A DNA stretch of 64,000 nt, taken from positions 3,844,001-3,908,000 of the forward strand of contig NZ_JAANOU010000001.1 in the NCBI RefSeq assembly GCF_011758765.1. Direction: 5' to 3'. Below the pieces are notes generated by a model. The model saw only the letters and a list, made by a program, of their open reading frames with translations. It searched no databases and had not been told where the DNA came from. Made by a program: the position numbers and the translations under genes. Shown here one piece after another: positions 1-8,708 of this stretch (position 1 is the stretch's first letter; every line of letters starts with the position of its first letter). This DNA is from Amycolatopsis viridis (GTDB taxonomy: Bacteria > Actinomycetota > Actinomycetes > Mycobacteriales > Pseudonocardiaceae).

Positions 1-1
1 G

Positions 2-319
2 GACCCGCGGCTGGTGCCCGGTGCCGATCAGGGCTGGCAGGAGACCGATCCCGGGCGGCGCGGCGTGTACCTGGGCACCGGCGCCCGCTTCACCGGCTCG
101 CGCCCCGGCATCACCGGCACCACCATCGCCCGGCTGGTCGACCACACCGCGGTGATGTTCGTGCTCGACGACAAGCACCAGCCGGTGTTCCTGCAGAGCT
201 CGAAGCACCTCGTGGTCGCCGGGGAGCGGCTGCCGCCGTCCCCGGAGATCCCGGCGCTGGGCAAGCCGCCCTTCCGGCTGATCGACTCGCTGGTGGCCTA
301 CCTGCGCAACGCGGGTTAA
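2..319 (+). CDS. Hypothetical protein, 5'-truncated by the window edge
   Basis: The reading frame is open from base 2, so only the C-terminal part (about 105 residues) is visible. A GTG at base 14 could be a start, but nothing resembling a ribosome binding site can be seen because the window begins there. The fragment has no motif I recognise. Its TAA stop overlaps the stop of the convergent gene by two bases, which is typical of a packed actinobacterial gene end. Function unknown. Confidence 0.55.
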   Translation, partial: DPRLVPGADQGWQETDPGRRGVYLGTGARFTGSRPGITGTTIARLVDHTAVMFVLDDKHQPVFLQSSKHLVVAGERLPPSPEIPALGKPPFRLIDSLVAYLRNAG

Positions 320-957
320 CCGCCCGGGATCAGGTCGAGGGCCTCGTTGCCGATGCGCCGCAGCGCCGGGTCCACCGCACGTCCGTCGAAGTAAGCGGAC
401 AACACGATCGTCAGCGCGCTGCCCTGCACGCGGGAGGCGTAGTAGCCGTCGGCGAGCTTCGGCGCCTCCGGGATCTGCGCCGTGCCGTCCCGCACCAGGT
501 CGGTGACGTTGCCCGTGTCGTCGGTGTCCGCGAGCTTCTTGAGCTGCCGCGCACCCTCCGGTGCCGGCAGGGTGACCACCGCGACCGAGACCAACGCGCG
601 CGCGGTCCCCGCGTTCGCGGTGTACAGGGCGCGGACCAGCCGCTGGCACGGGTGCTGGGCGAACCACTGCTTGATCTGCCCGTAGGAGTTCGCCGCGCAG
701 TCGGTCGCGGCGACCGGCCCGTCCGTCAGCGCGAACTGGAATTCCTTGGCCGGCGCGGACGGGGACGGGGACGGGGACGAGTCGCCCGGTGCGCGCACCA
801 GCCACCAGACGAGCCCGGCCACGACCGCGACCACGACCAGGCCGGCGATCTTGACCACCGCTCCGCGCGGCCGCCGGGGCGGCGGAGCCGGTTCGGCGGG
901 GACCCGGGGTAGCGGCGCGGTGTCGCCGCGGCCGGGGAGGAATTGCGCACCAACCAC
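316..957 (-). CDS. Hypothetical single-pass membrane protein with extracytoplasmic domain
   Basis: The 213-residue protein has a proline-rich cytoplasmic N-terminus (about 1-32), one strongly hydrophobic segment (about 35-55), a Ser/Pro linker (SPSPSPSAP) and a C-terminal domain of about 140 residues outside the membrane with two cysteines (TDCAAN and HPCQRL) that could form a disulfide. The layout is common among actinobacterial proteins of unknown function. The GTG start lies 8 bases after a TACGGT -10-like hexamer, so the transcript may be leaderless. Family not recognised. Confidence 0.75.
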   Translation of the reverse strand: MVGAQFLPGRGDTAPLPRVPAEPAPPPRRPRGAVVKIAGLVVVAVVAGLVWWLVRAPGDSSPSPSPSAPAKEFQFALTDGPVAATDCAANSYGQIKQWFAQHPCQRLVRALYTANAGTARALVSVAVVTLPAPEGARQLKKLADTDDTGNVTDLVRDGTAQIPEAPKLADGYYASRVQGSALTIVLSAYFDGRAVDPALRRIGNEALDLIPGG

Positions 958-990
958 GGGGGCACACCGTAGCTCACTCGTGCGGGTGAC

Positions 991-2004
991 TCACCGCAGC
1001 GCGTCCAGAACACGTTCCACGTCGTCGCCGGTGTTGTAGAGGTGGAAGCCGAGGCGCGTCCGGCCGGCGCGGCTGCTCGCGGTGATGCCGGCCCGGGCGA
1101 GCGCGGCCGGATCGGCCTCCAGCGCCACGATCGCGCTGCCCCGCCCGGGCAGCCCGAGCCTGGTCAGCAGGGTGTCGGCGAGCTGCACCGCGTGCGCGCG
1201 CACCGCGTTCAGGTCGATCGAGGCCAGGTACGGCAGCGCGACCGCCGCACCCGCGTGCGCGAACCACACCGGCGACACGTCGAACCGGCGCGCCCCCTCG
1301 GCCAGCCGCAGCGGCAGGCCGTAAACGGTCTGCCACGGGTCCTCGCCGGCGAACCAGTTCGCCGCCACGGGAACGGTCCGCTCAGCCACCCGCGGGTGCA
1401 CCGCCAGCCAGGCGCAGCCGCGCGGGGACAGCAGCCACTTGTACCCGGCGGCCACCACCCAGTCGGCCCACTCCAGCTCCAGCGGAAGCCATCCGGCCGC
1501 CTGAGTCGCGTCGAGGACGACCGGCACGCCCGCGGCCTCGCACTCCGCGCGCAGGGCGTCGAGATCCACCAGAGTCCCGTCCGCGGACTGGACGACGCTG
1601 ACGGCCACCAGGTCGTGACCGCGCACGGCGCCGGGCAGGTCGGCGACCGGCACCTCGGTGATCCGCGCACCCCGGGCGGCGAACGGGAACGTGGTGCTGG
1701 TGAACTCGCCCGCCGCGGTGAGCACCCGGGCGCCGCCGGGCAGCCCGGCGGCGACCATCGCGAGCATCTGCGCGACGGTCGCGCCGATGGCCACCCGGCC
1801 GGCCGGCACCCCGACCAGGTCGGCGAACCCCTGCCGGGCGCGCGCCACGAGCGGCTCGAAGTCCGGCGGCTGCGCCGCGCCGGTGCGCCAGGCCTCGACC
1901 GCCCCGGCGACCGCGTCGGCGACGGCCGCGGGCGGGATGCCGATGCTCGGGGTGTTGAGGTACCCGTCCGGGACGGCGAACCCGGCGCCGAAAGCTGTGC
2001 GCAT
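991..2004 (-). CDS. Aminotransferase class V-fold PLP enzyme
   Basis: The 337-residue protein looks like a class V aminotransferase (cysteine desulfurase/kynureninase-like fold type I). The internal-aldimine lysine is probably K189 in AAGYKWLLSPRG, and the PLP-nitrogen-binding Asp is probably D166 in VVLDATQAAG. The conserved Cys loop of true cysteine desulfurases is not evident, so desulfurase activity is uncertain; the substrate cannot be told. I start it at the ATG at 2004, six bases after a TACCGT hexamer, rather than 12 codons upstream. It is divergent from the rhomboid-like gene. Confidence 0.85.
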   Translation of the reverse strand: MRTAFGAGFAVPDGYLNTPSIGIPPAAVADAVAGAVEAWRTGAAQPPDFEPLVARARQGFADLVGVPAGRVAIGATVAQMLAMVAAGLPGGARVLTAAGEFTSTTFPFAARGARITEVPVADLPGAVRGHDLVAVSVVQSADGTLVDLDALRAECEAAGVPVVLDATQAAGWLPLELEWADWVVAAGYKWLLSPRGCAWLAVHPRVAERTVPVAANWFAGEDPWQTVYGLPLRLAEGARRFDVSPVWFAHAGAAVALPYLASIDLNAVRAHAVQLADTLLTRLGLPGRGSAIVALEADPAALARAGITASSRAGRTRLGFHLYNTGDDVERVLDALR

Positions 2005-2075
2005 GCCCGGACGGTAACCGACCCCCGATGGAGTGGTCACAGCGTTTTCACAGCCGGTGCGGGAACACTGGGGAG

Positions 2076-2777
2076 GTGCCCCGCTTCAGACCGTCGAGCG
2101 TGCTGCCCACTCCGGACGGCACGCCCTTCACCTTCTGGTACCTGATGGTGCTGCTGGCCACCACCGGCCTGCAGCACCTGCTCGGCCAGAACGTGTCGGC
2201 CCGCCTGCTCGAGCTGGCCAGCACGGACGCCCACAACCTCTGGCACCGGCCGGTGATGAGCCTGATCAGCAGTGCGCTGTGGCTCGGCAACGACGGCTGG
2301 GTGGTGTACGCGCTCATCTTCACCCTCGCCGTGGCGCCGCTGGAACGCCGGATCGGCGCGGGGTGGACGTTCGCGGTGTTCGCCAGCGGGCACGTGCTCG
2401 CGACGCTGGCGACCGAGCTGCCGGTGATGGTGGCGATCGGGCAGGGCCTGCTGCCGCGCACCGACGGCCGATGGCTCGACATCGGGGTCAGCTACGGGTT
2501 CTTCGCGACCGCCGGCGCGCTCGTGCCGGTGCTCGCGCGGCGGTTCCGGGTGTGGGGGGTGCTGGGTATCGAGGCCGGGATCATGGTGATCTACGTCATG
2601 GACGCGCCGGAGTCGCTGAGCGCCCTGGTGACCTTCGCCGGGCACCTGATCGCCGCGCACATCGGCATGCTGGGCTGGTCACGGTGGCTGCGGCGGCGCG
2701 GCGTCACGGCCACACTGCCCCGTCCGGCCGAACCCGCTCACCGGGCTCGCCCCTTGGCGCGGTCGGCGGCGCGGTGA
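2076..2777 (+). CDS. Rhomboid-like integral membrane protein
   Basis: The 233-residue polytopic membrane protein has about six hydrophobic segments. A GVSYG motif lies at the head of one segment, and a GHLIAAHIG histidine sits in the last. This pairing fits the Ser-His dyad of rhomboid intramembrane proteases (GxSx plus His), so a rhomboid-like protein is the best call. Whether it is proteolytically active is unknown. The GTG at 2076 is preceded directly by ggggag; an upstream in-frame ATG at 2028 would add an implausible Cys/His-rich tail. The tyrosine phosphatase gene follows after 11 bases. Confidence 0.75.
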   Translation: MPRFRPSSVLPTPDGTPFTFWYLMVLLATTGLQHLLGQNVSARLLELASTDAHNLWHRPVMSLISSALWLGNDGWVVYALIFTLAVAPLERRIGAGWTFAVFASGHVLATLATELPVMVAIGQGLLPRTDGRWLDIGVSYGFFATAGALVPVLARRFRVWGVLGIEAGIMVIYVMDAPESLSALVTFAGHLIAAHIGMLGWSRWLRRRGVTATLPRPAEPAHRARPLARSAAR

Positions 2778-2788
2778 ACCATGGGGGT

Positions 2789-3580
2789 ATGCACTGGCTG
2801 GAGCTGGAGGGGGCGGCCAACGCCCGCGACGTCGGCGGCCTGCCGACCGGGGACGGTGGCGCGGTCGTTCCGGGCCGGCTGCTGCGCTCGGACAACCTGC
2901 AGGGACTGACGCCGCGGGACGTCAAGGTGCTGGTGGACGACCTCGGCCTGACGACGGTGGTCGACCTGCGTGGCACGCCCGAGGTCGCGCAGGAGGGGCC
3001 CGGCCCGCTGACCAGGGTCGACTCGGTCCGGCATCACCACTTCTCGGTGCTGCCGGAAAGCGGCGGCACGACGGATGCGACGGCCGACGACATCAGTGAC
3101 GCGCTGTACCTGAGCCGCCGGCAGCGGACGCTCGAACGGTTCCCGGACGACGTGATGACCGCGTTGTACCTCGGGTACCTGGAGGACCGGCCGGAGAGCG
3201 TGGTCGGTGCGCTGCGCACGATCGCCGGCGCGCCGGGTGCCGCGCTGGTGCACTGCGCGGCGGGCAAGGACCGTACGGGTGTGGTGACGGCGTTCGCGCT
3301 GACGGCCGCCGGGGTGCGGCGGGACGCGGTGATCGCCGACTACACGGCGAGCGGCGAGCGGATCCGGGCCATCCTGGACCGGCTGCGGGCCTCCCCCACC
3401 TACGCCCCGGATCTGGACCGGCGGCCGGACGACGAGGACCACCGCCCCCGGCCGGAGACGATGGAACTGTTCCTGGACCAGGTGGACAAGCGGTACGGGG
3501 GCGTGCTGGCGTGGCTGGACGGCCACGGCTTCGGCGCGGACGACGTGACCGCGCTGCGGACCAAACTGCTGGCGCGCTGA
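2789..3580 (+). CDS. Tyrosine-protein phosphatase (Y_phosphatase3 family)
   Basis: The 263-residue protein carries the P-loop signature HCAAGKDRTG, a CX5R motif with C156 as nucleophile and R162 binding the phosphate. The N-terminal NARDVGGL and GRLLRSDNL motifs are typical of the PtpB/LipA-like phosphatase family that acts on phosphotyrosine, phosphoserine or phosphoinositides. No signal peptide is present, so it is probably cytosolic. The start ATG is the one immediately before HWLELEGAANARDVGG. It lies 11 bases after the rhomboid-like gene and may be co-transcribed with it. Confidence 0.9.
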   Translation: MHWLELEGAANARDVGGLPTGDGGAVVPGRLLRSDNLQGLTPRDVKVLVDDLGLTTVVDLRGTPEVAQEGPGPLTRVDSVRHHHFSVLPESGGTTDATADDISDALYLSRRQRTLERFPDDVMTALYLGYLEDRPESVVGALRTIAGAPGAALVHCAAGKDRTGVVTAFALTAAGVRRDAVIADYTASGERIRAILDRLRASPTYAPDLDRRPDDEDHRPRPETMELFLDQVDKRYGGVLAWLDGHGFGADDVTALRTKLLAR

Positions 3581-3740
3581 GGAGCGCAACCAGGCCGTCG
3601 CGCGGCTGCCCTGCCGGACCGCCACGGATGCGGACGCGTGCACCGGCGGGTCGACCGGCCACTTCGGACGGTCGCACCCGGCGAGCGGGGAGCCCCGCGG
3701 AGGGCATCGGCGGTCCGGGTAGCCGTGCGATGCTGGAGCC

Positions 3741-4955
3741 GTGAGCGACCTGTACCTCAGCGACGTGCGCCCGTGGGGCGGCACATTGTCGGACGTGGCG
3801 ATCCGGGACGGCCGGATCACCGCCGTGACCCCGGCCGGCGGGCAGGCACCCGACGGTGTGACCCGGGTGGCGGGTGCGGGCCGGCTGCTGCTGCCCTCGT
3901 TCTCCGACGTGCACGTCCACCTGGACTCCACCCGGCTGGGGCTGCCGTGGCGGCCCAACGACTCCCCGGGCGGGGTGTGGGCGAACATGCTGCACGACCG
4001 GGCGCACTGGCGCATCGCGGAGGTGCCGATGGCCGAGCGGTCCACCCACATGCTCGGGCTGCTCGTCGCGCACGGGGCCACCCGGGTGCGCGGGTACGCG
4101 CAGGTCGACGCCGACTGCAAGCTGGAGCGGCTGGAAGCGGTGGTCGCCGCACGGGAAGCGCACGCGGCACGGGCCGACGTCGAGATCATCGCGTTCCCCC
4201 AGGCCGGGCTGCTGCGCGAGCCCGGGGTGCCGGAGCTGATGGACGCCGCGCTGCGCTCGGGTGCGGGTGTGGTGGGCGGGATCGATCCGTGCGGGGTGGA
4301 CGGCGACCCCGTGCGGCACCTGGACATCCTGTTCGGGCTGGCCGAGCGGCACGGCGTGCCGGTGGACGTCCACCTGCACGAACCCGGCGAGCTGGGCCTG
4401 TTCAGCCTCGGCAAGATCATCGAGCGGACCCGGGCGCTCGACATGCGCGGCAAGGTCACCATCTCGCACGCCTTCACGCTCGCGCACACCCCGTCGCCGC
4501 GGCTGGACGAGGTGCTGGCCGAGATGGCGGCCCTGGACATCTCGGTCGCCACGGTTGCCCCGCCCGGGCCGAACACGCTGCCGCTGCGGCGGCTCACCGA
4601 GGCCGGCATCCGGGTCGGGCTGGGCGACGACGGGCAGCGGGACTACTGGTCGCCCTACGGCAATGCGGATCTGCTCGACCGGACTTGGCAGCTCGCGTTC
4701 ACCAACGGGTTCCGAAACGACTCGATGGTGGAGCACGCGCTGGCGGTCGGCACCTGGGGCGGTGCGACGGTGCTCGACCCGTCGCTGCCCGCCCTGCGCG
4801 GGGTGGACGACCGTCCCGGTGTCGCGCCCGGCGACGCGGCCGACGTGGTCCTGCTCGACGGTGAGGCCCCGGCCGCCGCGGTGCAGGACCGGCTGCCCCA
4901 CCGGACGGTGATCCACGCGGGCCGCGTCGTAGCTCACGACCTCGCGCTGGTGTGA
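3741..4955 (+). CDS. Cytosine-deaminase-like amidohydrolase
   Basis: The 404-residue protein belongs to the amidohydrolase superfamily (CodA/AtzF-like deaminases). Metal-ligand motifs are visible in order: HVHLD near residue 60, DVHLHEPGE near 210, SHAFTLAH near 245 and GDDGQRDYW near 300. This matches a mononuclear-metal TIM-barrel deaminase acting on cytosine or a related N-heterocycle. The exact substrate is not deducible, and no dedicated permease is adjacent. The GTG start at 3741 follows a GATGCT hexamer by six bases. The 160 bases upstream hold no visible gene. Confidence 0.85.
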   Translation: MSDLYLSDVRPWGGTLSDVAIRDGRITAVTPAGGQAPDGVTRVAGAGRLLLPSFSDVHVHLDSTRLGLPWRPNDSPGGVWANMLHDRAHWRIAEVPMAERSTHMLGLLVAHGATRVRGYAQVDADCKLERLEAVVAAREAHAARADVEIIAFPQAGLLREPGVPELMDAALRSGAGVVGGIDPCGVDGDPVRHLDILFGLAERHGVPVDVHLHEPGELGLFSLGKIIERTRALDMRGKVTISHAFTLAHTPSPRLDEVLAEMAALDISVATVAPPGPNTLPLRRLTEAGIRVGLGDDGQRDYWSPYGNADLLDRTWQLAFTNGFRNDSMVEHALAVGTWGGATVLDPSLPALRGVDDRPGVAPGDAADVVLLDGEAPAAAVQDRLPHRTVIHAGRVVAHDLALV

Positions 4956-4956
4956 G

Positions 4957-6090
4957 TCAGCGGGCCAGCGCCGCACCGACGGCGAGTTCGTAGAGCCCGC
5001 GCAGCTTCTCGAACAGCGGCGCGCCGGTGCCCGGCGTGAGCTGGGCGGTCGCACTGACCGCCACAGCCCGGCGGCCGTCCGGGGTGGCCGCGACGAACTG
5101 GGTGTAGCCCGGGGTGTTGCCGGTGTGGCCGAACACCGTGCCGTAACGGGTGTCGTAGCGGAAGAGGGCCAGGCCCGCGGCGTTGGTCCCCGGGCCGGGC
5201 GGTTCCGAGCTGCCCGGCCGGAACCGGGTTTGCGCGGCCCGCACGTCCGGGTGCAGGAGGTCCCGGTAGCCGGCGATGAACCGCGCCAGGTCCGCCGGGG
5301 TGGACACCACTCCACCGGACGCCCAGCTCCAGCCCGCGGCGATCAGAGTGCTGACGTCCTCGGTGCCGTCGTAGCCGTGCAGGTACGGTTCCGGCAGCGC
5401 GGACCCGCGGGGCAGGCTGGTGCCGGTCAGGTGCAGCGGCTCCACCACCAGGTGCCGCAACAGGTCCTCGTACCGGCTGCCCGTCGCCGCCTCGCACATC
5501 AGCGCGGCGAGGATGTTGTCGGAGTTGGAGTAGGAGTAGCGGGTGCCGGGCGGGAACCCGAGATCCGGGTCGTCGAGGTAACCGAGTAGTTCACGCGGGT
5601 GCGGCGGATCCTGCAGCGCCGCGCGCACCGCCGCGGTGAACCGCGGGGATTTACTGAAATCCGGGATTCCGCTGGTGTGCCCGAGCAACTGGCGGAGTGT
5701 CACGCCGGACCACTGCGGCGGGAAACCCTTCAACCGCCGGCCGATCGTGTCGTCGAGCCCCAGCCTGCCGCGGCTCACCAGGGCCAGTGCCGTCGCGCCG
5801 CTGAACGCCTTCGCCACGCTCGCGACCCGCATGTGGTCGTTCGCCCGCGGCGGGCGGCCGGTCGCCACGTCCGACACACCCACGCTGTGGAAGGCCGTGC
5901 CGCCGTTCCGTCTGATCGCGACAGTGACGGCGGGCGGACCCCCGGGTGCCGCGTGCAGTTCCCGCATCGCGTCGAGCATGGACCGCTGCACGGGTGGTGA
6001 CCCGCCGGCCGTCGCGGTACCCGCGAGCACGCCCCACCCGCAGGAGCCGAGTGCCCCCAGCTTCAGCACGGTCCTGCGCGACAGCACCAT
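4957..6090 (-). CDS. Secreted serine hydrolase (class C beta-lactamase / DD-carboxypeptidase family)
   Basis: The 377-residue protein has the penicillin-binding-type triad of motifs: SVAK (SxxK, in VASVAKAFSGA), YSN (in RYSYSNSDN) and HTG (in FGHTGNTPG). The N-terminus SRRTVLKLG followed by a hydrophobic stretch and AxA-like sites resembles a Tat signal, so it is probably exported. Members hydrolyse beta-lactams, D-Ala-D-Ala peptides or esters, and the sequence alone does not decide which. The ATG start lies six bases after TACGCT, consistent with a leaderless transcript. It converges on the deaminase gene with a one-base gap. Confidence 0.88.
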   Translation of the reverse strand: MVLSRRTVLKLGALGSCGWGVLAGTATAGGSPPVQRSMLDAMRELHAAPGGPPAVTVAIRRNGGTAFHSVGVSDVATGRPPRANDHMRVASVAKAFSGATALALVSRGRLGLDDTIGRRLKGFPPQWSGVTLRQLLGHTSGIPDFSKSPRFTAAVRAALQDPPHPRELLGYLDDPDLGFPPGTRYSYSNSDNILAALMCEAATGSRYEDLLRHLVVEPLHLTGTSLPRGSALPEPYLHGYDGTEDVSTLIAAGWSWASGGVVSTPADLARFIAGYRDLLHPDVRAAQTRFRPGSSEPPGPGTNAAGLALFRYDTRYGTVFGHTGNTPGYTQFVAATPDGRRAVAVSATAQLTPGTGAPLFEKLRGLYELAVGAALAR

Positions 6091-6120
6091 CGCGAGAGCG
6101 TAACACGGCGGCAGAGCGCG

Positions 6121-7890
6121 TCAAACCGACGATTTTCGTTGGCGTAGAAGCGATTCGATCTTGCCCGGGTGTTCGTCCGCGACCAGCACCGCCCCGCGCA
6201 CCAGCTCGCGCGCCCCGTCGAGCAGCTCCGCCGCGAGCGCCAGCCCCACCTCGGCGGCCCGCTCCCCGGCAACCTCCAGTTCGGACAGCGCCCGCGGCGG
6301 GACCGCAACGTCCGGCACCTCGTAGGCGAGGTACTCGGCTTCCGCGAAGCCGGACAGCGGCGCGATCGAGACCAGCACCGGGATGTCCACTCCGGACAGT
6401 TCGGCGATCATCCGCGCCAGGTTGTCCAGTTCGTACACCGGTCGCGTGATGAGGAACTGCGCCCCGGCGGCGATCTTCGCCTTGGTGCGCGCCAGTTCGG
6501 CGTCCGCGTCCTCGGCTCCCGGGTTCACCCGCGCGCCGATGTGGAACGCGGTGCGCGTGGCGAGGGTGAGCCCGTTGTGGTCGCGCCCGGCGTTGAGCCC
6601 GGCCAGCAGCCCGATCAGGCCGACGGAGTCGACCTCCCAGATCCCGTCCGCGCCCGGGTAGTCGCCGAGTGGCACGGGTGTCCCGGTCTCGCACACCACG
6701 GTGCGCAGGCCGAACGCGTGGGCGCCGAGCAGGTCCGCCTGCAGCTGCGCGAGCGACCGGTCCCAGGCGGTGACCGTGGTGATCGTGTCGACGCCCGCCG
6801 CGCGTTCCAGCCGCAGCGCCTCGCCGAAATTCCCGCGGACCAGCGCCAGCCCGGCCCCGCCGAGGCGCGTGGCGTCCTCCGGCTCGCCGCGTGGCGTGAT
6901 CTGCGCGGCGAGCACGAACTCCGGTCGGGCAAGCCGCCGGGCCAGCGGGCTCCGCGGCGGCGCCGGGCGCGGCTTCGGCACCGCCGCGGCGACCGGCCGC
7001 GTCTCCCGCGGCCGCAGGTCGGCCAGGCGCGCGACGATTTCGCGGATGTGGCCCGGGGTGGTGCCGCAGCACCCGCCGATCATCGCCGCACCGCGTTCCG
7101 CGTACCGGCGGGCGTAACGGCCGAAGTGGGCGCGGGCGACCGGGTAGGTGAACCGGCGGCCGGTCCGTCTGGGCATGCCGGCGTTGGGGTGCACGCCGAC
7201 CGGCAGGTCAGTGGCATCGCGGAGCTCGTCGAGCACCGCGAGCATGTGCTGCGGGCCGACGGTGCAGTTGGCGCCGATCGCGGTGACGGGCAGCTCGGAC
7301 AGGGCCTTGACCACGTCACGCGGGGTCTCGCCGCCGGGTGTGGTGCCGTGGGCGGTGAACGTGGCCTGCGCGACGATCGGCAGGTCGGTGACCCCGGCGG
7401 TCACCCGGACGGCCTCGACCAGCTCGTCGAGGTGGCCGAAGGTCTCCAGGACCAGCAGGTCCACCCCGCCGTCGACGAGCGCCTGGACCTGCTCCCGCAC
7501 GGCGCCGGACCGCTCGTCCGCCCGCACCCCGGCACGCCGGGCGGCGCTGACCGCGGGCGAGACCGCCCCGGCGACGAAGATCGTCCGGTGCACGCCGCGG
7601 CGGGCCTGCCGCGCCAGCCGGACGGCCGCGAGGTTGACGTCGCGGGCGCTCACCGAGCACCCGTGCTCGGCCAGCCGCAGCCGGTTCGCACCGAAGGTGT
7701 TGGTCAGGAGCACGTCCGCACCCGCCGCCACGTAACTCTCGTGGATGGTGCTGACCAGTTCGGGGTTGGCGAGGTTGAGCTCGGGCAGTGCCCGGTCCAG
7801 CGAATTGCCCGCCACGTGCAGGACGGTGCCCATCGCCCCGTCGAACACCAGAACCCGCTCGGACAACTGCTCCGCGAACCGCCCTCGCAC
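6121..7890 (-). CDS. Homocysteine S-methyltransferase fused to methylenetetrahydrofolate reductase
   Basis: The 589-residue fusion has an N-terminal Pfam-02574-type homocysteine methyltransferase (about 1-300) with zinc ligands GANC and GGCCGTTP and the DGAMGT entry motif. A MetF-like TIM barrel follows (about 320-589, starting FVLAAQITPRGEPE). This architecture is known from bifunctional BHMT/MTHFR proteins of Gram-positive bacteria and joins 5-methyl-THF formation with methionine synthesis. I choose the GTG at 7890 because GGGAGG precedes it by four bases and homology-like sequence begins there. A small leaderless ORF ends 16 bases upstream. Confidence 0.88.
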   Translation of the reverse strand: MRGRFAEQLSERVLVFDGAMGTVLHVAGNSLDRALPELNLANPELVSTIHESYVAAGADVLLTNTFGANRLRLAEHGCSVSARDVNLAAVRLARQARRGVHRTIFVAGAVSPAVSAARRAGVRADERSGAVREQVQALVDGGVDLLVLETFGHLDELVEAVRVTAGVTDLPIVAQATFTAHGTTPGGETPRDVVKALSELPVTAIGANCTVGPQHMLAVLDELRDATDLPVGVHPNAGMPRRTGRRFTYPVARAHFGRYARRYAERGAAMIGGCCGTTPGHIREIVARLADLRPRETRPVAAAVPKPRPAPPRSPLARRLARPEFVLAAQITPRGEPEDATRLGGAGLALVRGNFGEALRLERAAGVDTITTVTAWDRSLAQLQADLLGAHAFGLRTVVCETGTPVPLGDYPGADGIWEVDSVGLIGLLAGLNAGRDHNGLTLATRTAFHIGARVNPGAEDADAELARTKAKIAAGAQFLITRPVYELDNLARMIAELSGVDIPVLVSIAPLSGFAEAEYLAYEVPDVAVPPRALSELEVAGERAAEVGLALAAELLDGARELVRGAVLVADEHPGKIESLLRQRKSSV

Positions 7891-7906
7891 ATACCCTCCC
7901 GCGTCG

Positions 7907-7981
7907 CTACCTCCGGGCGTGCACGTGCAGGAGGATCCGGCCGGCGCCGCACCCCCACCAGAGCACCGCTCCGCCCACCAT
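7907..7981 (-). CDS. Candidate 24-codon leaderless leader peptide upstream of the methyltransferase/MTHFR gene
   Basis: Reading leftward, TAGGAT (7994-7989) is followed seven bases later by an ATG that opens a 24-residue frame beginning MVGGAVLWWGCGAG and ending in TAG at 7907. A -10 hexamer at that distance suggests a leaderless start, so transcription and translation would begin together. The stop lies 16 bases before the GTG of the main gene and just before its ribosome binding site, so passage of ribosomes could influence the main gene. No stable hairpin was evident. It may also be a chance ORF. Confidence 0.4.
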   Translation of the reverse strand: MVGGAVLWWGCGAGRILLHVHARR

Positions 7982-8150
7982 GGCGACCATCCTAGGCACG
8001 AAACCGCACCGATCCGCCGGTTCGACACCGCAGGTGCACCAGCAGTGGGCCGTTCGGGTGAGCCGCCCACCGCCGCGCTCCGGCCCGCCCGTGCGATATG
8101 TTGTCGTTCACCCTTCGGGGGTGCGGGTGCCGACACGTGGCGCCCGTCAG

Positions 8151-8224
8151 GGGCCGGTAGCTCAGCTGGTTAGAGCAGGGGACTCATAATCCCTTGGCCG
8201 CGGGTTCGAGCCCCGCCCGGCCCA
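8151..8224 (+). tRNA. tRNA with CAU anticodon (tRNA-Met elongator or tRNA-Ile2)
   Basis: A full cloverleaf can be drawn. The acceptor stem pairs GGGCCGG with CCGGCCC, the D arm is GCTC-AGCTGGTTA-GAGC, the anticodon stem pairs GGGGA with TCCCT around loop CTCATAA (anticodon CAT at 8185-8187), and the T arm is GCGGG-TTCGAGC-CCCGC with discriminator A. The 3' CCA is not encoded. Bases alone do not separate elongator Met from a lysidine-modified Ile2; the 1-72 G-C pair rules out a typical initiator tRNA. An AT-richer toxin-immunity patch begins about 120 bases downstream. Confidence 0.95.
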
Positions 8225-8342
8225 CCGGTTGTGACCAGCGCCGTCGGCGGCGGCGGGCGCAACCACTGGACCCGCACCTGATTCACGATGCCCGACCGGA
8301 GCACGCCGCGTGGATGCGCCCAGGACGTTCCCGCCCGCTGCA

Positions 8343-8708
8343 TTACGATTCGCGAGATTCGAAGCGAGGAAGAAGCCGCCCGGGAGCGGGGTCCTCCCAC
8401 ATTTTCCGCCGTTCGTCCAGATAATCTCGTACGATTCCGAAGAACATATCAAGGATCCGTTCATCGTCCAAATCACGGCGTTCGGATTCAACTGTACGTC
8501 GGTCGATTATCCTCACTACCAGTGACATCCAGGTCTGATTCTCCCCGCCCGCCCCCTTGGCCGCGAGCCAGTTTCCGAACCCCTCCAGGAAGGTGAATTC
8601 CGTCGCGGCATCGAAACCGCCGACGAACATTATCGCTTGCTCCAAAGTGGCAATGCCGTACATACCAGGTCGGCGCATCACGTCGGCTAATCGGCTAGCG
8701 TTATCCAT
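8343..8708 (-). CDS. Putative immunity protein of a polymorphic toxin
   Basis: The 121-residue acidic protein has no signal peptide or membrane segment. It begins soon after the start with RRPGMYG and contains a GFGNWLAAK stretch, a pattern I associate with small immunity-type proteins next to toxin C-termini. It starts eight bases inside the end of the toxin reading frame and has its own GGGAGG ribosome binding site seven bases before the ATG, as expected for a toxin-immunity pair. Base composition is clearly AT-richer than the neighbours. The immunity role is inferred mainly from position. Confidence 0.65.
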   Translation of the reverse strand: MDNASRLADVMRRPGMYGIATLEQAIMFVGGFDAATEFTFLEGFGNWLAAKGAGGENQTWMSLVVRIIDRRTVESERRDLDDERILDMFFGIVRDYLDERRKMWEDPAPGRLLPRFESRES

